Source: Pseudomonas sp. SDI (GTDB lineage: Bacteria > Pseudomonadota > Gammaproteobacteria > Pseudomonadales > Pseudomonadaceae). Taken from it: a stretch of 64,000 nucleotides of DNA. The stretch is from NCBI RefSeq assembly GCF_003105155.1, contig NZ_QETK01000018.1, positions 44,538-108,537 on the forward strand, in the 5' to 3' direction. This document shows positions 38,970 through 48,493 of this stretch, piece after piece. Positions within the stretch are counted from its first letter, which is position 1. Every line of letters begins with the position of its first letter. The translations under genes and the position numbers were made by a program. The notes beneath the pieces are model-generated. The model was not told the origin of the DNA. It did no database searches and saw only the letters and a list, made by a program, of their open reading frames with translations.

Positions 38970-39720
38970 GCACCGCACGCCGACGCCCTGCAGGAACTCT
39001 CGGCCTTCGCTGCCATGCTTGGCCAGCGGCTGGGCGAGATGCACCAGCCATGACCGAGCACGGCCAAGGACAGCCAGGCCTGGGCCCATCACATCGGCGA
39101 GCAACTGAACCGCGCGCTGGGCCTGCTGGCCGAACACCGCGACGGCCTTGAGCACGGCAGCCAGGCGCTGGTCGACGAATTGCAGACGCAGCGCAAGGAC
39201 TTGCTCAAGGAAGTCACGCAACGGGCCAGACAGGCCGTCGGCGGCCTGCTGATGCGGGTCCATGGTGACGTGCACCTGGGTCAGGTGCTGGTGGTGCAGG
39301 GCGATGCCTACCTGATCGACTTCGAAGGCGAACCCGCGCGGCCGCTGGACGAGCGTCGGGCCAGGCACAGCCCGTACAAGGATGTCAGCGGTGTGCTGCG
39401 ATCCTTCGACTATGCTGCTGCGACGGTGCTGCGCAGTGCGTCGGGGGGCGACGTCTCGGCCGCAGCCCGTCAGGCGCGTCAGCGGGTGGCGCGGCAGTAC
39501 CTGCTCAGGCCCGTCATGCCTTCGTCCAGGCCTATGGCCTGGCCACGGCCAGTGTGCCGCACGTCTGGCCACAGGCCGACGGCGAGCGCGCGGCGCTTGA
39601 GCTGTTCAGCCTGGAAAAAGCCGCTTACGAAATTCTGTATGAAGCCGAACATCGCCCGAGTTGGCTGGCCGTGCCTTTGCATGGCCTGCATGGGCTGGTC
39701 AGTACCTGGGGAGAGCAGTA
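38970..39720 (+). pseudogene. treS: Remnant of treS/maltokinase (trehalose synthase C-terminal maltokinase part)
   Basis: Only the C-terminal maltokinase part of the fused trehalose synthase/maltokinase of pseudomonads can be read, in pieces: ADALQELSAFAAMLGQRLGE (frame 1), an in-frame TGA at 39050, then RVHGDVHLGQVLVV, LIDFEGEPARPL, KDVSGVLRSFDYA (ATP/Mg-binding motifs of maltokinase). A frameshift near 39505 follows, and then the normal C-terminal tail in another frame (FVQAYGLATASVPHVWP, FSLEKAAYEILYEAEHRPSW, GLVSTWGEQ stop at 39718). The amylase-like synthase domain is gone. The stop is one base from the glgB start, as expected for the ancestral treS-glgB operon. Loss should stop trehalose/maltose-1-phosphate flux at this locus unless another copy exists. 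Confidence 0.8.
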
Positions 39721-39721
39721 G

Positions 39722-41932
39722 ATGAGCACGCACAAGCGGGAACATGGAGGGTTGGGCCGGGCGGACATCGATGACCTGGTGAACGCGCGGCACGCCAACC
39801 CCTTCGCAGTACTGGGACCGCATCCGGATGGTGCAGGTGGGCACTATGTGCGGGCATACCTGCCCGATGCCTTGAGCGCGCGGGTGGTAGCGCGGGCGTC
39901 CGGCGAAGTGCTGGCGGAAATGGAACAGGGCAGTGTGCCGGGGCTGTTCGTCGGCCGTCTGGCCGCGCCGCAGGCGTATCTGCTGCAGATCAACTGGGCC
40001 GGCGGCGAGCAACTGAGCGAGGACCCGTACAGTTTCGGCCCGCTGCTGGGCGAGATCGACCTTTACCTGTTCGCCGAAGGCAATCACCGCGACCTGGCCA
40101 ACCGCCTTGGTGCGCAAGTGGTCGAGGTGGATGGCATCGCCGGGGTACGTTTTTCCGTGTGGGCGCCGAATGCCCGGCGGGTTTCGGTGGTCGGTGATTT
40201 CAATAACTGGGACGGCCGCCGCCACCCGATGCGCCTGCGCCACCCGAGTGGGGTGTGGGAAGTGTTCGTGCCGCGCCTGCACGCGGGCGAGGCTTATAAA
40301 TATGAAGTGCTCGGCCGCGACGGCGTGCTGCCGCTCAAGGCCGACCCGCTGGCGCGTGCTACCGAGCTGCCGCCGAGCACTGCCTCGCGGGTCGCCGGCG
40401 AGTTTGCTCACCCATGGCAGGACCAGGCGTGGATGGCCGTGCGTGGGCAACGCCAGGCCAGCCACGCGCCGTTGTCGATCTACGAGCTGCATGCCGGCTC
40501 CTGGCAGTGCGAGTTGGACGACAGCGGCGAGGTCACGCGCTTCTTCAACTGGCGCGAGCTGGCGCAGCGGCTGGTGCCGTACATCCAGCAACTGGGCTTC
40601 ACCCATATCGAGCTGATGCCGATCATGGAACACCCGTTTGGCGGGTCCTGGGGCTACCAGCCGCTGTCGATGTTCGCGCCGACCGCGCGCTATGGCAGTG
40701 CGGAGGACTTCGCGGCGTTCATCGATGCCTGCCACCAGGCCGAGATCGGCGTGATCCTCGACTGGGTGCCGGCGCATTTTCCGACCGACAGCCATGGCCT
40801 GGCGCGCTTCGACGGCACTGCGCTGTATGAGTACGAGAACCCGCTGGAAGGCATTCACCAGGACTGGGACACGCTGATCTACAACCTTGGGCGCAACGAG
40901 GTGCACGGCTTCATGCTGGCGTCGGCGTTGTACTGGCTCAAGCAGTTCCATATCGACGGGCTGCGCGTGGATGCGGTGGCCTCGATGCTCTATCGCGACT
41001 ATTCGCGCAAGGCCGGCGAGTGGGTGCCGAACCGCCACGGTGGAAGAGAGAACCTGGAAGCCATCGATTTTCTGCGTCACTTGAACGACGTGGTGGCACA
41101 AGAGGTGCCGGGGGCGCTGGTGATTGCCGAGGAGTCGACAGCCTGGCCGGGGGTCAGCCAGCCAACCCAGCAGGGCGGCCTGGGCTTTGCCTACAAGTGG
41201 AACATGGGCTGGATGCACGACACCCTGCATTACATCCAGAACGACCCGATCCACCGGAACTATCATCACAACGAGATGAGTTTCGGGCTGATCTATGCCT
41301 ATTCCGAGCATTTCATTCTGCCGATTTCCCATGACGAAGTGGTGCATGGCAAGCATTCGCTGATCGACAAGATGCCCGGCGATCGCTGGCAGAAATTTGC
41401 CAACCTGCGCGCGTACCTGACGTTCATGTGGTGCCATCCGGGCAAGAAGCTGCTGTTCATGGGCTGCGAGTTTGGCCAGTGGCGCGAGTGGAACCATGAC
41501 AGCGAGCTGGACTGGTACCTGCTGCAGTACAAGGAACACCTTGGTGTGCAGCGGCTGGTCGGCGACCTCAACCGTCTGTACCGCGAGGAGCGGGCGCTGC
41601 ATGAGCAGGACTGCTTGCCGCAGGGCTTCCAGTGGTTGATCGGCGACGATGCGCGCAACAGCGTGTATGCCTGGCTGCGCTGGAGTGCCACGGGCGAGCC
41701 GTTGCTGGTGGTGGCGAACTTCACCCCGGTGCCGCGTGAGGGCTACCGGATTGGCGTGCCGTTCGGCGAACGCTGGGTGGAGGTGTTGAACAGCGACGCG
41801 CAAGGCTATGCCGGGTCGAACTATGGCAATGGTGGGGCGGTGGAGAGTGCCGCGCTGCCGAGCCATGGGCAGCCGTTGTCGCTGGGGTTGAAGCTGCCGC
41901 CGCTGGCGGTGTTGATCCTGCGTCCGGCCTAA
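39722..41932 (+). CDS. glgB: 1,4-alpha-glucan branching enzyme
   Basis: 736 residues, full length for GlgB. N-terminal modules (~1-120, and a CBM48 around [20 protein letters not shown]) precede the GH13 barrel. Catalytic residues: Asp in [17 protein letters not shown], Glu in [14 protein letters not shown], and the transition-state Asp in [11 protein letters not shown]. The end is a C-terminal amylase domain. It makes alpha-1,6 branches in glycogen or related glucans. It follows the treS remnant by one base and probably relied on that operon's promoter, so its present expression is uncertain. The frame itself is intact. Confidence 0.92.
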   Translation: MSTHKREHGGLGRADIDDLVNARHANPFAVLGPHPDGAGGHYVRAYLPDALSARVVARASGEVLAEMEQGSVPGLFVGRLAAPQAYLLQINWAGGEQLSEDPYSFGPLLGEIDLYLFAEGNHRDLANRLGAQVVEVDGIAGVRFSVWAPNARRVSVVGDFNNWDGRRHPMRLRHPSGVWEVFVPRLHAGEAYKYEVLGRDGVLPLKADPLARATELPPSTASRVAGEFAHPWQDQAWMAVRGQRQASHAPLSIYELHAGSWQCELDDSGEVTRFFNWRELAQRLVPYIQQLGFTHIELMPIMEHPFGGSWGYQPLSMFAPTARYGSAEDFAAFIDACHQAEIGVILDWVPAHFPTDSHGLARFDGTALYEYENPLEGIHQDWDTLIYNLGRNEVHGFMLASALYWLKQFHIDGLRVDAVASMLYRDYSRKAGEWVPNRHGGRENLEAIDFLRHLNDVVAQEVPGALVIAEESTAWPGVSQPTQQGGLGFAYKWNMGWMHDTLHYIQNDPIHRNYHHNEMSFGLIYAYSEHFILPISHDEVVHGKHSLIDKMPGDRWQKFANLRAYLTFMWCHPGKKLLFMGCEFGQWREWNHDSELDWYLLQYKEHLGVQRLVGDLNRLYREERALHEQDCLPQGFQWLIGDDARNSVYAWLRWSATGEPLLVVANFTPVPREGYRIGVPFGERWVEVLNSDAQGYAGSNYGNGGAVESAALPSHGQPLSLGLKLPPLAVLILRPA

Positions 41933-42232
41933 TTGTCCGCTGCTGGATATCCGCCTGGGCCTGCACGACCGCCTGGCGGGCATCTGGCCGCTGTACACCA
42001 CGCCGTTGCTCAGCTCGGCGAAAGTGCCGGTAGCATTGCTGCACCAGTACGTTGCCGAGCGTTACAGCCTGCCGACGGTTAGCGGCTGACGGGGACGATG
42101 TCCTGGACGTTCAGCTCGCTGCTGGGCGCCCCGGGCGCCGACCTAGGCCAGGCAAGCCAGCACCTGCAGGTTGAAGTGTGCCGCGCTCAGGTCCGGCCAC
42201 AGCCACCTTCAATCATTCGATTGGATGAGGGA
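41933..42232 (+). other. Decayed coding remnant downstream of glgB
   Basis: About 300 bases with no intact gene. One frame reads an uninterrupted protein-like stretch just after glgB (LDIRLGLHDRLAGIWPLY, then LHQYVAERYSLPTVSG before a TGA at ~42088). I do not recognise a family. Codon use is like a real gene, so it may be the end of a gene deleted together with treS. Confidence 0.35.
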
Positions 42233-42274
42233 TTGTCTTCTGCTATCACTGTCGTGATAATGAGATCAATTACC
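42233..42274 (+). promoter_or_regulatory. Fur-controlled promoter of the fecI-type gene
   Basis: -35 TTGTCT (42233-42238), 17-base spacer, -10 GATAAT (42256-42261). A Fur box GATAATGAGATCAATTACC (42256-42274) overlaps the -10 and start region. Confidence 0.75.
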
Positions 42275-42278
42275 ATTT

Positions 42279-42800
42279 GTGGCGAATTCCTTCGTGTCCA
42301 GCTCTGTCGACTCCAAGGCCGTCGTGGCCGAACTCTACAGTGACAACCACCGCTGGCTGCGCGCCTGGCTGTACCGGCGCCTACAGTGCCCGCAGGATGC
42401 CGCCGACCTGGCCCAGGACACCTTCGTGCGCGCCATGAGCAGCAGTCAGTTGCCCAGCCTCGAAGCACCGCGTGCTTTCCTCGCCACGGTAGCCCGGCGT
42501 TTGCTGATCAACCTGTTTCGCCGCCGCGCGCTGGAACATGCCTACCTCGAAGAACTGGCCCATCTGCCCGACCACTGCATCCCCGGCGAAGAACAACTGG
42601 CAGTGGTCCGCGAAGCCCTGGAACAGATCGACCGCCTGCTCGACGGCCTGCCGCTGCGGGTGCGTCACGCCTTCCTGCTCAACCGCCTGGAAGGGCTGAC
42701 CCAGGCGGCCATCGCCGACCAGCTCGGGGTCTCTGTGGCCACGGTCGAACGCGACCTGCGCCGGGCCTTCCTGCATTGCCTGAGTGCGCGGCCGGAATGA
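42279..42800 (+). CDS. FecI-type ECF sigma factor (iron starvation)
   Basis: 173 residues if it starts at the GTG at 42279. A GTG at 42294 is an alternative, because the first lies only about 11 bases after the predicted transcript start. Region 2: VVAELYSDNHRWLRAWLYRRLQCPQDAADLAQDTFVRAM (two parts), with DLAQDTF typical of FecI. Region 4: LPLRVRHAFLLNRLEGLTQAAIADQLGVSVATVERDLRRA (two parts). It is iron-repressed through Fur and should direct transcription of the TonB receptor gene once activated by the FecR neighbour. Overlaps fecR by four bases (ATGA). Confidence 0.88.
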   Translation: MANSFVSSSVDSKAVVAELYSDNHRWLRAWLYRRLQCPQDAADLAQDTFVRAMSSSQLPSLEAPRAFLATVARRLLINLFRRRALEHAYLEELAHLPDHCIPGEEQLAVVREALEQIDRLLDGLPLRVRHAFLLNRLEGLTQAAIADQLGVSVATVERDLRRAFLHCLSARPE

Positions 42801-43771
42801 CCTTTACCGCGCTTGATCACGCTACCCACGAAGCCGTCGACTGGCTGCTCAAACTCGAAGGCCAGGCGCCCGGCAGCCCGACCCGCCAGGCCTTCGAGCG
42901 CTGGCTGGGGAGCAACCCCGCGCACGCCAGGGCCTGGACCCAGGTCAACGGCCTGCTCGGCGCGCCGCTGGCCGACCTGCATGAGGCCGAGCAGCGCCAT
43001 CCCGGCCAGCTCGCTGCCGCCAGCCGGGCCTTGCGTGGGTTGCCGTCGCCGTCGCGGCGCAAGGTCCTGGGCGGTGGCCTGGCGATGGTGCTGCTGGGGC
43101 TCGGTGGCGCTGGCATCGCCCAGCGCGTGACGCCATTGGGCGGGCTGCTGGCCGACCTGCACACCGCTACCGGCGAGCGTCGCAGCGTGATCCTGAGCGA
43201 TGGCTCGCGCTTGCACCTGAACGCGCGTAGCGCCGTCGACCTCCGTTTCGACGGGCGCAGCCGGCGCATCCTGTTGCGTGATGGCGAACTGCAAGTGGAT
43301 GTGGTCGCCGACCCGGCGCGGCCGTTTATCGTCGAAACCCACGACGGCCGCGTGCAGGCCCTCGGCACCCGCTTCAGCGTCAGCCAGCAGAGCGCTGCCA
43401 GTTGTGTTGCGGTGCAGCAGCACAGCGTCTTGCTGACTACCAATAGTGGCCGCAGCCAGCAGGTCGACAGTGGCCAGGCGTTCCGCTTCGACAGCCAGCA
43501 CATTGCCGCGCTGGCACCGAGCATGCGCACCCGCGCGGCCTGGCGCGACGGGCGCATCGATGTACGCGACGAGCCGCTCGGCGAGCTGGTCGAGGCATTG
43601 CGCCCGTACCGCGCCGGCCTGTTGCGGATCAGCCCGCAAGCAGCGCAGGTGCGGGTCTACGGCAGCTTCCTGCTCGACGACAGCGCGCGCACTCTGCAAT
43701 CGCTGGCCGAAACCCTGCCGATCCGGGTTGAGCGCTTCGGTCCCTGGCTGACCCGCATCGACCTGAAATAA
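42797..43771 (+). CDS. FecR-type anti-sigma / signal-transducing protein
   Basis: 324 residues. Cytoplasmic DUF4880 part (~1-60: EAVDWLLKLEG, FERWLGSNPAHARAWTQ), one membrane helix near 87-107 (VLGGGLAMVLLGLGGAGIA), and a periplasmic FecR domain (~115-240: GERRSVILSDGSRLHLNARSAVDLRF, RRILLRDGELQVDVV, VQALGTRFSV). The C-terminal STN-like part ends TRIDLK. It holds the sigma factor until the receptor's N-terminal domain signals that siderophore is bound. Start overlaps the sigma gene, so translation is coupled. Confidence 0.9.
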   Translation: MTFTALDHATHEAVDWLLKLEGQAPGSPTRQAFERWLGSNPAHARAWTQVNGLLGAPLADLHEAEQRHPGQLAAASRALRGLPSPSRRKVLGGGLAMVLLGLGGAGIAQRVTPLGGLLADLHTATGERRSVILSDGSRLHLNARSAVDLRFDGRSRRILLRDGELQVDVVADPARPFIVETHDGRVQALGTRFSVSQQSAASCVAVQQHSVLLTTNSGRSQQVDSGQAFRFDSQHIAALAPSMRTRAAWRDGRIDVRDEPLGELVEALRPYRAGLLRISPQAAQVRVYGSFLLDDSARTLQSLAETLPIRVERFGPWLTRIDLK

Positions 43772-43858
43772 ATGCGAAGAATTTGCATTCGCTGTGAGGG
43801 GATCCTGTAGCTGGCGTGTCCTCGTTATGGAAAACCACTTTAATCGAGCCGACTTGCC

Positions 43859-46303
43859 ATGCCCGACGTCATCCTTCGCCCCAGCCTGCTGGCCCTTGCC
43901 ATCGCCTTGGGTAGCAGCGCCGCCTTGCCCGCCTGTGCCGCCACTGGCAGCCCAGGCACTCTCAGCCAGCAACGTTTCGATATTCCTGCGGGCAACCTGG
44001 GCGAGACCCTGAGCCGCATCGCCCGGGAATCCGGGCACCTGCTGTCGGTACCTCCGGCCTTGCTGCAAGGGCGCCGGGCACCGGCCATCACGGGGCAGAT
44101 GAGCCCCGAGCAAGCGGCCATGCAAGCCCTGGCGGGCAGTGGGCTGAAGCTCAGCACCACCGCCGGCGGCACCTGGAGCCTGGCGCCGGCCGCCGACAGC
44201 GCAGCGCTGGAGCTGGGCCCGACGCAGATCGTCGAACGCGACAGCGAAAGCGCCTGGGGCCCGGTCCAGGGGTACGTGGCAACTCGCACGGCCACCGCGA
44301 CCAAAACCGACACCTCGGTGCTGGAAGTGCCGCAGACCATCAACGTGGTGACCCAGGACGAAATCAAGGTGCGTGGCTCGCAAACCCTGACCCAGGCCCT
44401 GCGCTACACCCCCGGCATCACCGGTGGCGGTTTCCCGGACCGCGTCGGGATCTTCGACGAGCCGACCTCGCGCGGCTTCAGCCCGACTCCGCTGTACCTC
44501 GATGGTCTTCACCTGCCATACGGCGGTGGCAGCACCGGCGGTGCGCTGCAGATCGACCCGTACACCCTGGAACGCATCGAAGTGATGAAGGGCCCGTCGT
44601 CGGTGCTGTACGGCCAGAACCAGCCGGGTGGCCTGGTGAACATGGTGTCCAAGCGCCCGAGCAACACCCCGGTGCGCGAAATCATGCTTGGCGGTGGCAG
44701 CTTCGACCGCCGCTACGGCGCCTTCGACTACGGCGATCGCCTCAACGAGCAGGGCACGCTGCTGTACCGCGTGACCGGCCTCGCCAGCGATGAAAACGGC
44801 CAGATCGACTACGTCCAGAAGCAGCGCTTCCTGCTCGCCCCGAGCCTGGCCTGGCGCCCCAACGAGCAGACCAGGCTGACCCTCTACGCGCAGTACCAGA
44901 AGGACAACGACGTGCCCGAGGCCCAGGGCCTGCCAGCGCTCGGCACGCTGTTCAACAGCCCCAACGGCAAGATCAAGCGCAGCCGCTTCATCGGCGAACC
45001 GGGCAGCAATGCCTACGACCGCGAACAGTTCACCGCTGGCTACGAGCTGAGCCATGAGTTGGACGATGTCTGGACGCTGAAGCAGAACACCCGCTACGCC
45101 TATGTCGACGACCGCTACCGCGCGCCGCTGCACGGCTATGACTTTGTCGCCAACCCGCAGACCGGTGCCAACGACCAGCGTTACCAGGAGCGTTTCGGTG
45201 TCGACTGGGCGCAGCACAACAAGGTGTTCGGTGTCGACAACATGGCCGAGGCCAAATTCGACACCTTCGACGTGGCCCACACTGTGCTGATCGGGCTGGA
45301 TTACTACCACTTCAACTCGCAGTTCCTTGGCCGTTACGACTTCACCCCGCCGGTGATCGACCTTTACAACCCGGTGTATGGCCAGGCGCTGAACTTCGTC
45401 AAGCCGTACCGCTGGGACAACACCATCAGCCAGACCGGCCTGTACGTGCAGGACCAGCTCAAGTGGAACAACTGGTTCATGACCTTGGGCGGCCGCTACG
45501 ATTGGGCAGACACCACCAACAAGATCCCGCAGGCCGGCACCAAGACCGCAGCCAAGGACGAGAAATTCACCGGCCGCGCCGGCCTCGGCTACGCCTTCGA
45601 CAACGGCGTGACGCCGTACCTCAGCTATGCCGAATCGTTCCTGCCACTGAGCGGTACCAGTGCCGCCGGCAGTGCCTTCAGCCCGTCCACCGGCAAGCAG
45701 TACGAAGCCGGGGTGAAGTACCAGCCGCCGGGGCAGGAGAGCTTCATTCAGGCGTCGGTGTACCAGATCGATCAGGAAAACATCCTCACCATCGACAAGC
45801 AGAACCCGCGGTTCAGTAACCAGTCCGGCGCCCTGCGTTCGCGTGGCGTCGAGCTGGAGGGCAAGGCCAGCCTCACCGACAACCTCAACCTGACGGCATC
45901 GGTATCGCGCAACGATGTGAAATACACCAGCGACAACAGTGGCCGCGAAGGTCGCCACCCGGCCGGCCAGTCGCCGCTGACCGCGTCGCTGTGGGTTGAT
46001 TACACGCTGACCGGCGAGACCCTGTTTGCCGGCCTAGGTGGTGGCCTGGGCGTGCGTTATGTGCGCGGCAGCGAGGGTACCGACACCGCCCAGGACTACT
46101 TCAACATTCCCTCGTACACCGTGCTCGATGGCATGCTCTCATACGATTTCGGCCAGTCGCCGCTCAAGCTCAACGGGGTGAAACTGCAGGTCAACCTGAC
46201 CAACCTCGAAGACAAGGCCTACGTCAGTAGCTGCACCGGGCCGTTCGACTGCTACTACGGCGAAGGCCGGACCATCACCTCCAACCTCACCTACAACTGG
46301 TAA
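43859..46303 (+). CDS. TonB-dependent ferric-siderophore receptor with signalling domain
   Basis: 814 residues. Signal peptide to about 27; STN signalling domain (~38-105: QRFDIPAGNLGETLSRIARES); plug (~150-290: VLEVPQTINVVTQDEI, LERIEVMKGPSSVLYGQNQPGGLVNMVSKRP in two parts); and a 22-strand barrel ending in an aromatic (LTYNW). It resembles hydroxamate receptors of the FhuA/FoxA/FiuA group. Together with the upstream FecI/FecR pair it forms a complete cell-surface signalling unit. The 87-base gap before it should hold the FecI-type promoter; it contains GCGAA-N9-TTCGC. The ligand cannot be named. Confidence 0.9.
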   Translation: MPDVILRPSLLALAIALGSSAALPACAATGSPGTLSQQRFDIPAGNLGETLSRIARESGHLLSVPPALLQGRRAPAITGQMSPEQAAMQALAGSGLKLSTTAGGTWSLAPAADSAALELGPTQIVERDSESAWGPVQGYVATRTATATKTDTSVLEVPQTINVVTQDEIKVRGSQTLTQALRYTPGITGGGFPDRVGIFDEPTSRGFSPTPLYLDGLHLPYGGGSTGGALQIDPYTLERIEVMKGPSSVLYGQNQPGGLVNMVSKRPSNTPVREIMLGGGSFDRRYGAFDYGDRLNEQGTLLYRVTGLASDENGQIDYVQKQRFLLAPSLAWRPNEQTRLTLYAQYQKDNDVPEAQGLPALGTLFNSPNGKIKRSRFIGEPGSNAYDREQFTAGYELSHELDDVWTLKQNTRYAYVDDRYRAPLHGYDFVANPQTGANDQRYQERFGVDWAQHNKVFGVDNMAEAKFDTFDVAHTVLIGLDYYHFNSQFLGRYDFTPPVIDLYNPVYGQALNFVKPYRWDNTISQTGLYVQDQLKWNNWFMTLGGRYDWADTTNKIPQAGTKTAAKDEKFTGRAGLGYAFDNGVTPYLSYAESFLPLSGTSAAGSAFSPSTGKQYEAGVKYQPPGQESFIQASVYQIDQENILTIDKQNPRFSNQSGALRSRGVELEGKASLTDNLNLTASVSRNDVKYTSDNSGREGRHPAGQSPLTASLWVDYTLTGETLFAGLGGGLGVRYVRGSEGTDTAQDYFNIPSYTVLDGMLSYDFGQSPLKLNGVKLQVNLTNLEDKAYVSSCTGPFDCYYGEGRTITSNLTYNW

Positions 46304-46321
46304 CGGCACTTTGGTACCGCT

Positions 46322-46351
46322 CAGGGGGCGGTCTGGACGTCCGGCCCCCTG
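46322..46351 (+). terminator. Candidate terminator hairpin after the TonB receptor
   Basis: CAGGGGGC (46322-46329) pairs with GCCCCCTG (46344-46351), with a 14-base loop that can pair internally. It lies 19 bases after the stop. Only a short T-rich stretch follows. Confidence 0.5.
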
Positions 46352-46519
46352 TCGAGGTTTACAGGTTGTCGCCGCCGGCGTTGGGGCGAGGGCGGCGGAC
46401 GCCGCTTCCGGATGAGATATTCAGACGGTTGTCTGACGCGCCAACAACCTGCTGGCTAGGGCGCTGTCGCACTTGTGCGAGCGGCGATGCGACGACCCGA
46501 CGCGTCCCGCGATGAGGCC

Positions 46520-47353
46520 TTAGGTAGCGACACAGGCCTTACGGTATTCCCCCGGCGTTACCCCATAGGCCTGCTTGAACTGCCGGTTCAAATGGCTCTG
46601 GTCGGAAAAGCCCAGCTCGAACGCCACAGTGAACGGCGCACAATCGCGCTTGAGCAACTCGCGGGCGCGCCTCAGCCGGCGCTGTTTGAGCCAGGCATGT
46701 GGCGGCAAGCCGGTGGCCTGGCGGAACACCCGGGCAAAGTGGAATGGCGACAGGCCCACCGCGGTGGCCAGTTCCTCCAGCGACGGCGGGTAGGCCAGGC
46801 GACTGTCGAGCAGTTCCTTGGCCCGCGCCACCGCGCCGGGTTCCTGCCCGGCTGCGGCCACGCCGCGCACCCGCGCATGACGCTGTACCAGCATCAGCAC
46901 CACCTCGCGCCAGGCGCTCTGCTGCTGCAAGGCACTGGCGCCTTCTTCGGCCAGGCGATGCACGGCAATGAACGCCTGTGCCAACTGCGGGTCGTGGAAC
47001 ACGCTGCCGTCGAACGCCGGCACGATGTCGTGCTTGAGCCCCAATTCATCGAGCACGCTAGTGATGCGCTCCGCCTGCGGGTAGTAGCCGCGGTAGCGCC
47101 AGCCCTGGGCGTGGGCCTTGGCCCCGGTGTGCAGTTCGTCCGGGTTGATCAGTACCACGCTGCCGGCCGGGGCCAGGTGCTCGGCACCGCGGTGCCAGAA
47201 GCGCTGGGCGCCGGACTCGATGATGGTGATTGCATAGCCTTCATGCACGTGCGGAGCGAAGCGCTGCTGGAAATAGCGCGCGCGCAGCATCTCGATGTCG
47301 CCGAGTGCCGACGCCTGCCAGAAGCGGGTCTGTTCCTGCGGGGAAGTTTTCAT
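46520..47353 (-). CDS. AraC-family regulator linked to azlCD
   Basis: 277 residues from the ATG at 47353, which overlaps the azlD stop by four bases. N-terminal cupin-like sensing domain (~1-150: HVHEGYAITIIESGAQRFWHRG, VLINPDELHTG). C-terminal double helix-turn-helix (~170-270: LATAVGLSPFHFARVFRQATG, ELGFSDQSHLNRQFKQAYG). Same operon as the exporter, so it probably regulates export of branched-chain or related amino acids. A longer start at 47371 is possible but less well placed. Confidence 0.88.
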   Translation of the reverse strand: MKTSPQEQTRFWQASALGDIEMLRARYFQQRFAPHVHEGYAITIIESGAQRFWHRGAEHLAPAGSVVLINPDELHTGAKAHAQGWRYRGYYPQAERITSVLDELGLKHDIVPAFDGSVFHDPQLAQAFIAVHRLAEEGASALQQQSAWREVVLMLVQRHARVRGVAAAGQEPGAVARAKELLDSRLAYPPSLEELATAVGLSPFHFARVFRQATGLPPHAWLKQRRLRRARELLKRDCAPFTVAFELGFSDQSHLNRQFKQAYGVTPGEYRKACVAT

Positions 47354-47673
47354 GCTGCGCCGTTGAGCCACCAGCGGTAAACGAAGAAGAACGCCATGCT
47401 CGCCAGCATGCTGAACAACACGTTACGGGTCAACAGCACCAGTGCCGTGGCCACCACCGAGCCCAGCAGGTACGGGCTGGTGGGGCTCAGGTCGAGCTGC
47501 TGGCCCGGCAGGAACACGATCGGCCCGCAGATTGCGGTGAGCATCCCCGGCACCGCAAAGCCGAGGAACTGCCGCGCGTTCGAGCTCAGGCGCAGCGGCA
47601 GGCGCGGTTCAAGGAAGGCATAACGGTTGAGGAACACCACCAGGCCCATACCGAAGATCGCCAGGAAAATCAT
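47350..47673 (-). CDS. azlD: AzlD-type small subunit of branched-chain amino acid exporter
   Basis: 107 residues from the ATG at 47673, which overlaps the azlC stop by four bases. Three to four membrane helices (IFLAIFGMGLVVFLNRYAF, FLGFAVPGMLTAICGPIVF, LLGSVVATALVLLTRNVLFSM). AzlD pairs with AzlC as the BrnF/BrnE type exporter of leucine, isoleucine, valine and methionine. The overlap and order azlC-azlD-araC give one operon. Confidence 0.88.
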   Translation of the reverse strand: MIFLAIFGMGLVVFLNRYAFLEPRLPLRLSSNARQFLGFAVPGMLTAICGPIVFLPGQQLDLSPTSPYLLGSVVATALVLLTRNVLFSMLASMAFFFVYRWWLNGAA

Positions 47674-48368
47674 GCCCGTGCTCCCGTGAATTTCTGACAG
47701 ATAAAGCCGGCACTCATGCCCAACAGGCCGGCGGCCACCAGCGCGGTTTCCCAGTGCCAGTAACTGAACAGCACCGAGCAGAACAGCGATACCGCCACGC
47801 ACACCACGGTTGGCAGGTTACGCACCACCGGGGCAATCAGCGCGACGAAGGTCGCGACGATGGAGAAGTCCAGGCCCACCTGGTCCAGGTGCGGGATGTT
47901 GCGTCCCAGGACGATGCCGGCGAAGGTGAACAGGTTCCACGCCACATAGAAGGTCAGGCCGATGCCCAGGGCATACCAGCGGTTGAACTGGGCCTTGTCA
48001 TACTGGCTGGTGAGGGCGAAGAACTCGTCGGTGAGCAGAAAGCCCAGCCCCATGCGCCAGCGTAGCGGCAGATCGGCGATCAGCGGGCGCATCGACAGGC
48101 CGTAGAGCAGGTGTTGCGAGGTCAGCAGCAGGGTAGTCAGCAGGATCGAGAAGAGGTTGGCGCCGCCCTTGATCATGCCGATCGCCACCAGTTGCGCAGC
48201 GCCGGCGAAGACGATGGCCGACAGGCCCTGGCCTTCGAGTGGGGTAAGGTTGGCCTCGATGGCCATGGAGCCGGCCAGCAGGCCCCATGGCGCGACGGCC
48301 AGGGACAGCGGCAGGATGGCGATGGTGCCGCGCAGGAAGGCGGCGCGGGCAAGCTGGGCAGTGGGCAT
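47670..48368 (-). CDS. azlC: AzlC-type large subunit of branched-chain amino acid exporter
   Basis: 232 residues from the ATG at 48368; a GTG at 48380 is an alternative and neither has a clear ribosome site. Multi-helix protein with the AzlC pattern: GTIAILPLSLAVAPWGLLAG, SAIVFAGAAQLVAIGMI, LLTSQHLLYGLSMRPLI, GFLLTDEFFAL. It exports branched-chain amino acids together with AzlD. First gene of the azlCD-araC operon. Confidence 0.88.
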   Translation of the reverse strand: MPTAQLARAAFLRGTIAILPLSLAVAPWGLLAGSMAIEANLTPLEGQGLSAIVFAGAAQLVAIGMIKGGANLFSILLTTLLLTSQHLLYGLSMRPLIADLPLRWRMGLGFLLTDEFFALTSQYDKAQFNRWYALGIGLTFYVAWNLFTFAGIVLGRNIPHLDQVGLDFSIVATFVALIAPVVRNLPTVVCVAVSLFCSVLFSYWHWETALVAAGLLGMSAGFICQKFTGARA

Positions 48369-48493
48369 GAACGAGGGCACGCTGGAAAACGGTTGACCAG
48401 CATGCCAGAGGCGTCGGCATCAGGGCTTGAACGATCTTGCTGTGCCCGGTTTTTTTTCTACCCAACACCGCCGCCAGGCTGGTGACGAGCCGC

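Noticed and set aside
39479..42001. Open frame of 840 codons on the minus strand
   Set aside because: Opposite intact glgB; composition typical of a shadow frame.
42665..45958. Open frame of 1097 codons on the minus strand
   Set aside because: Antisense to fecR and the TonB receptor; no family features and no ribosome site.
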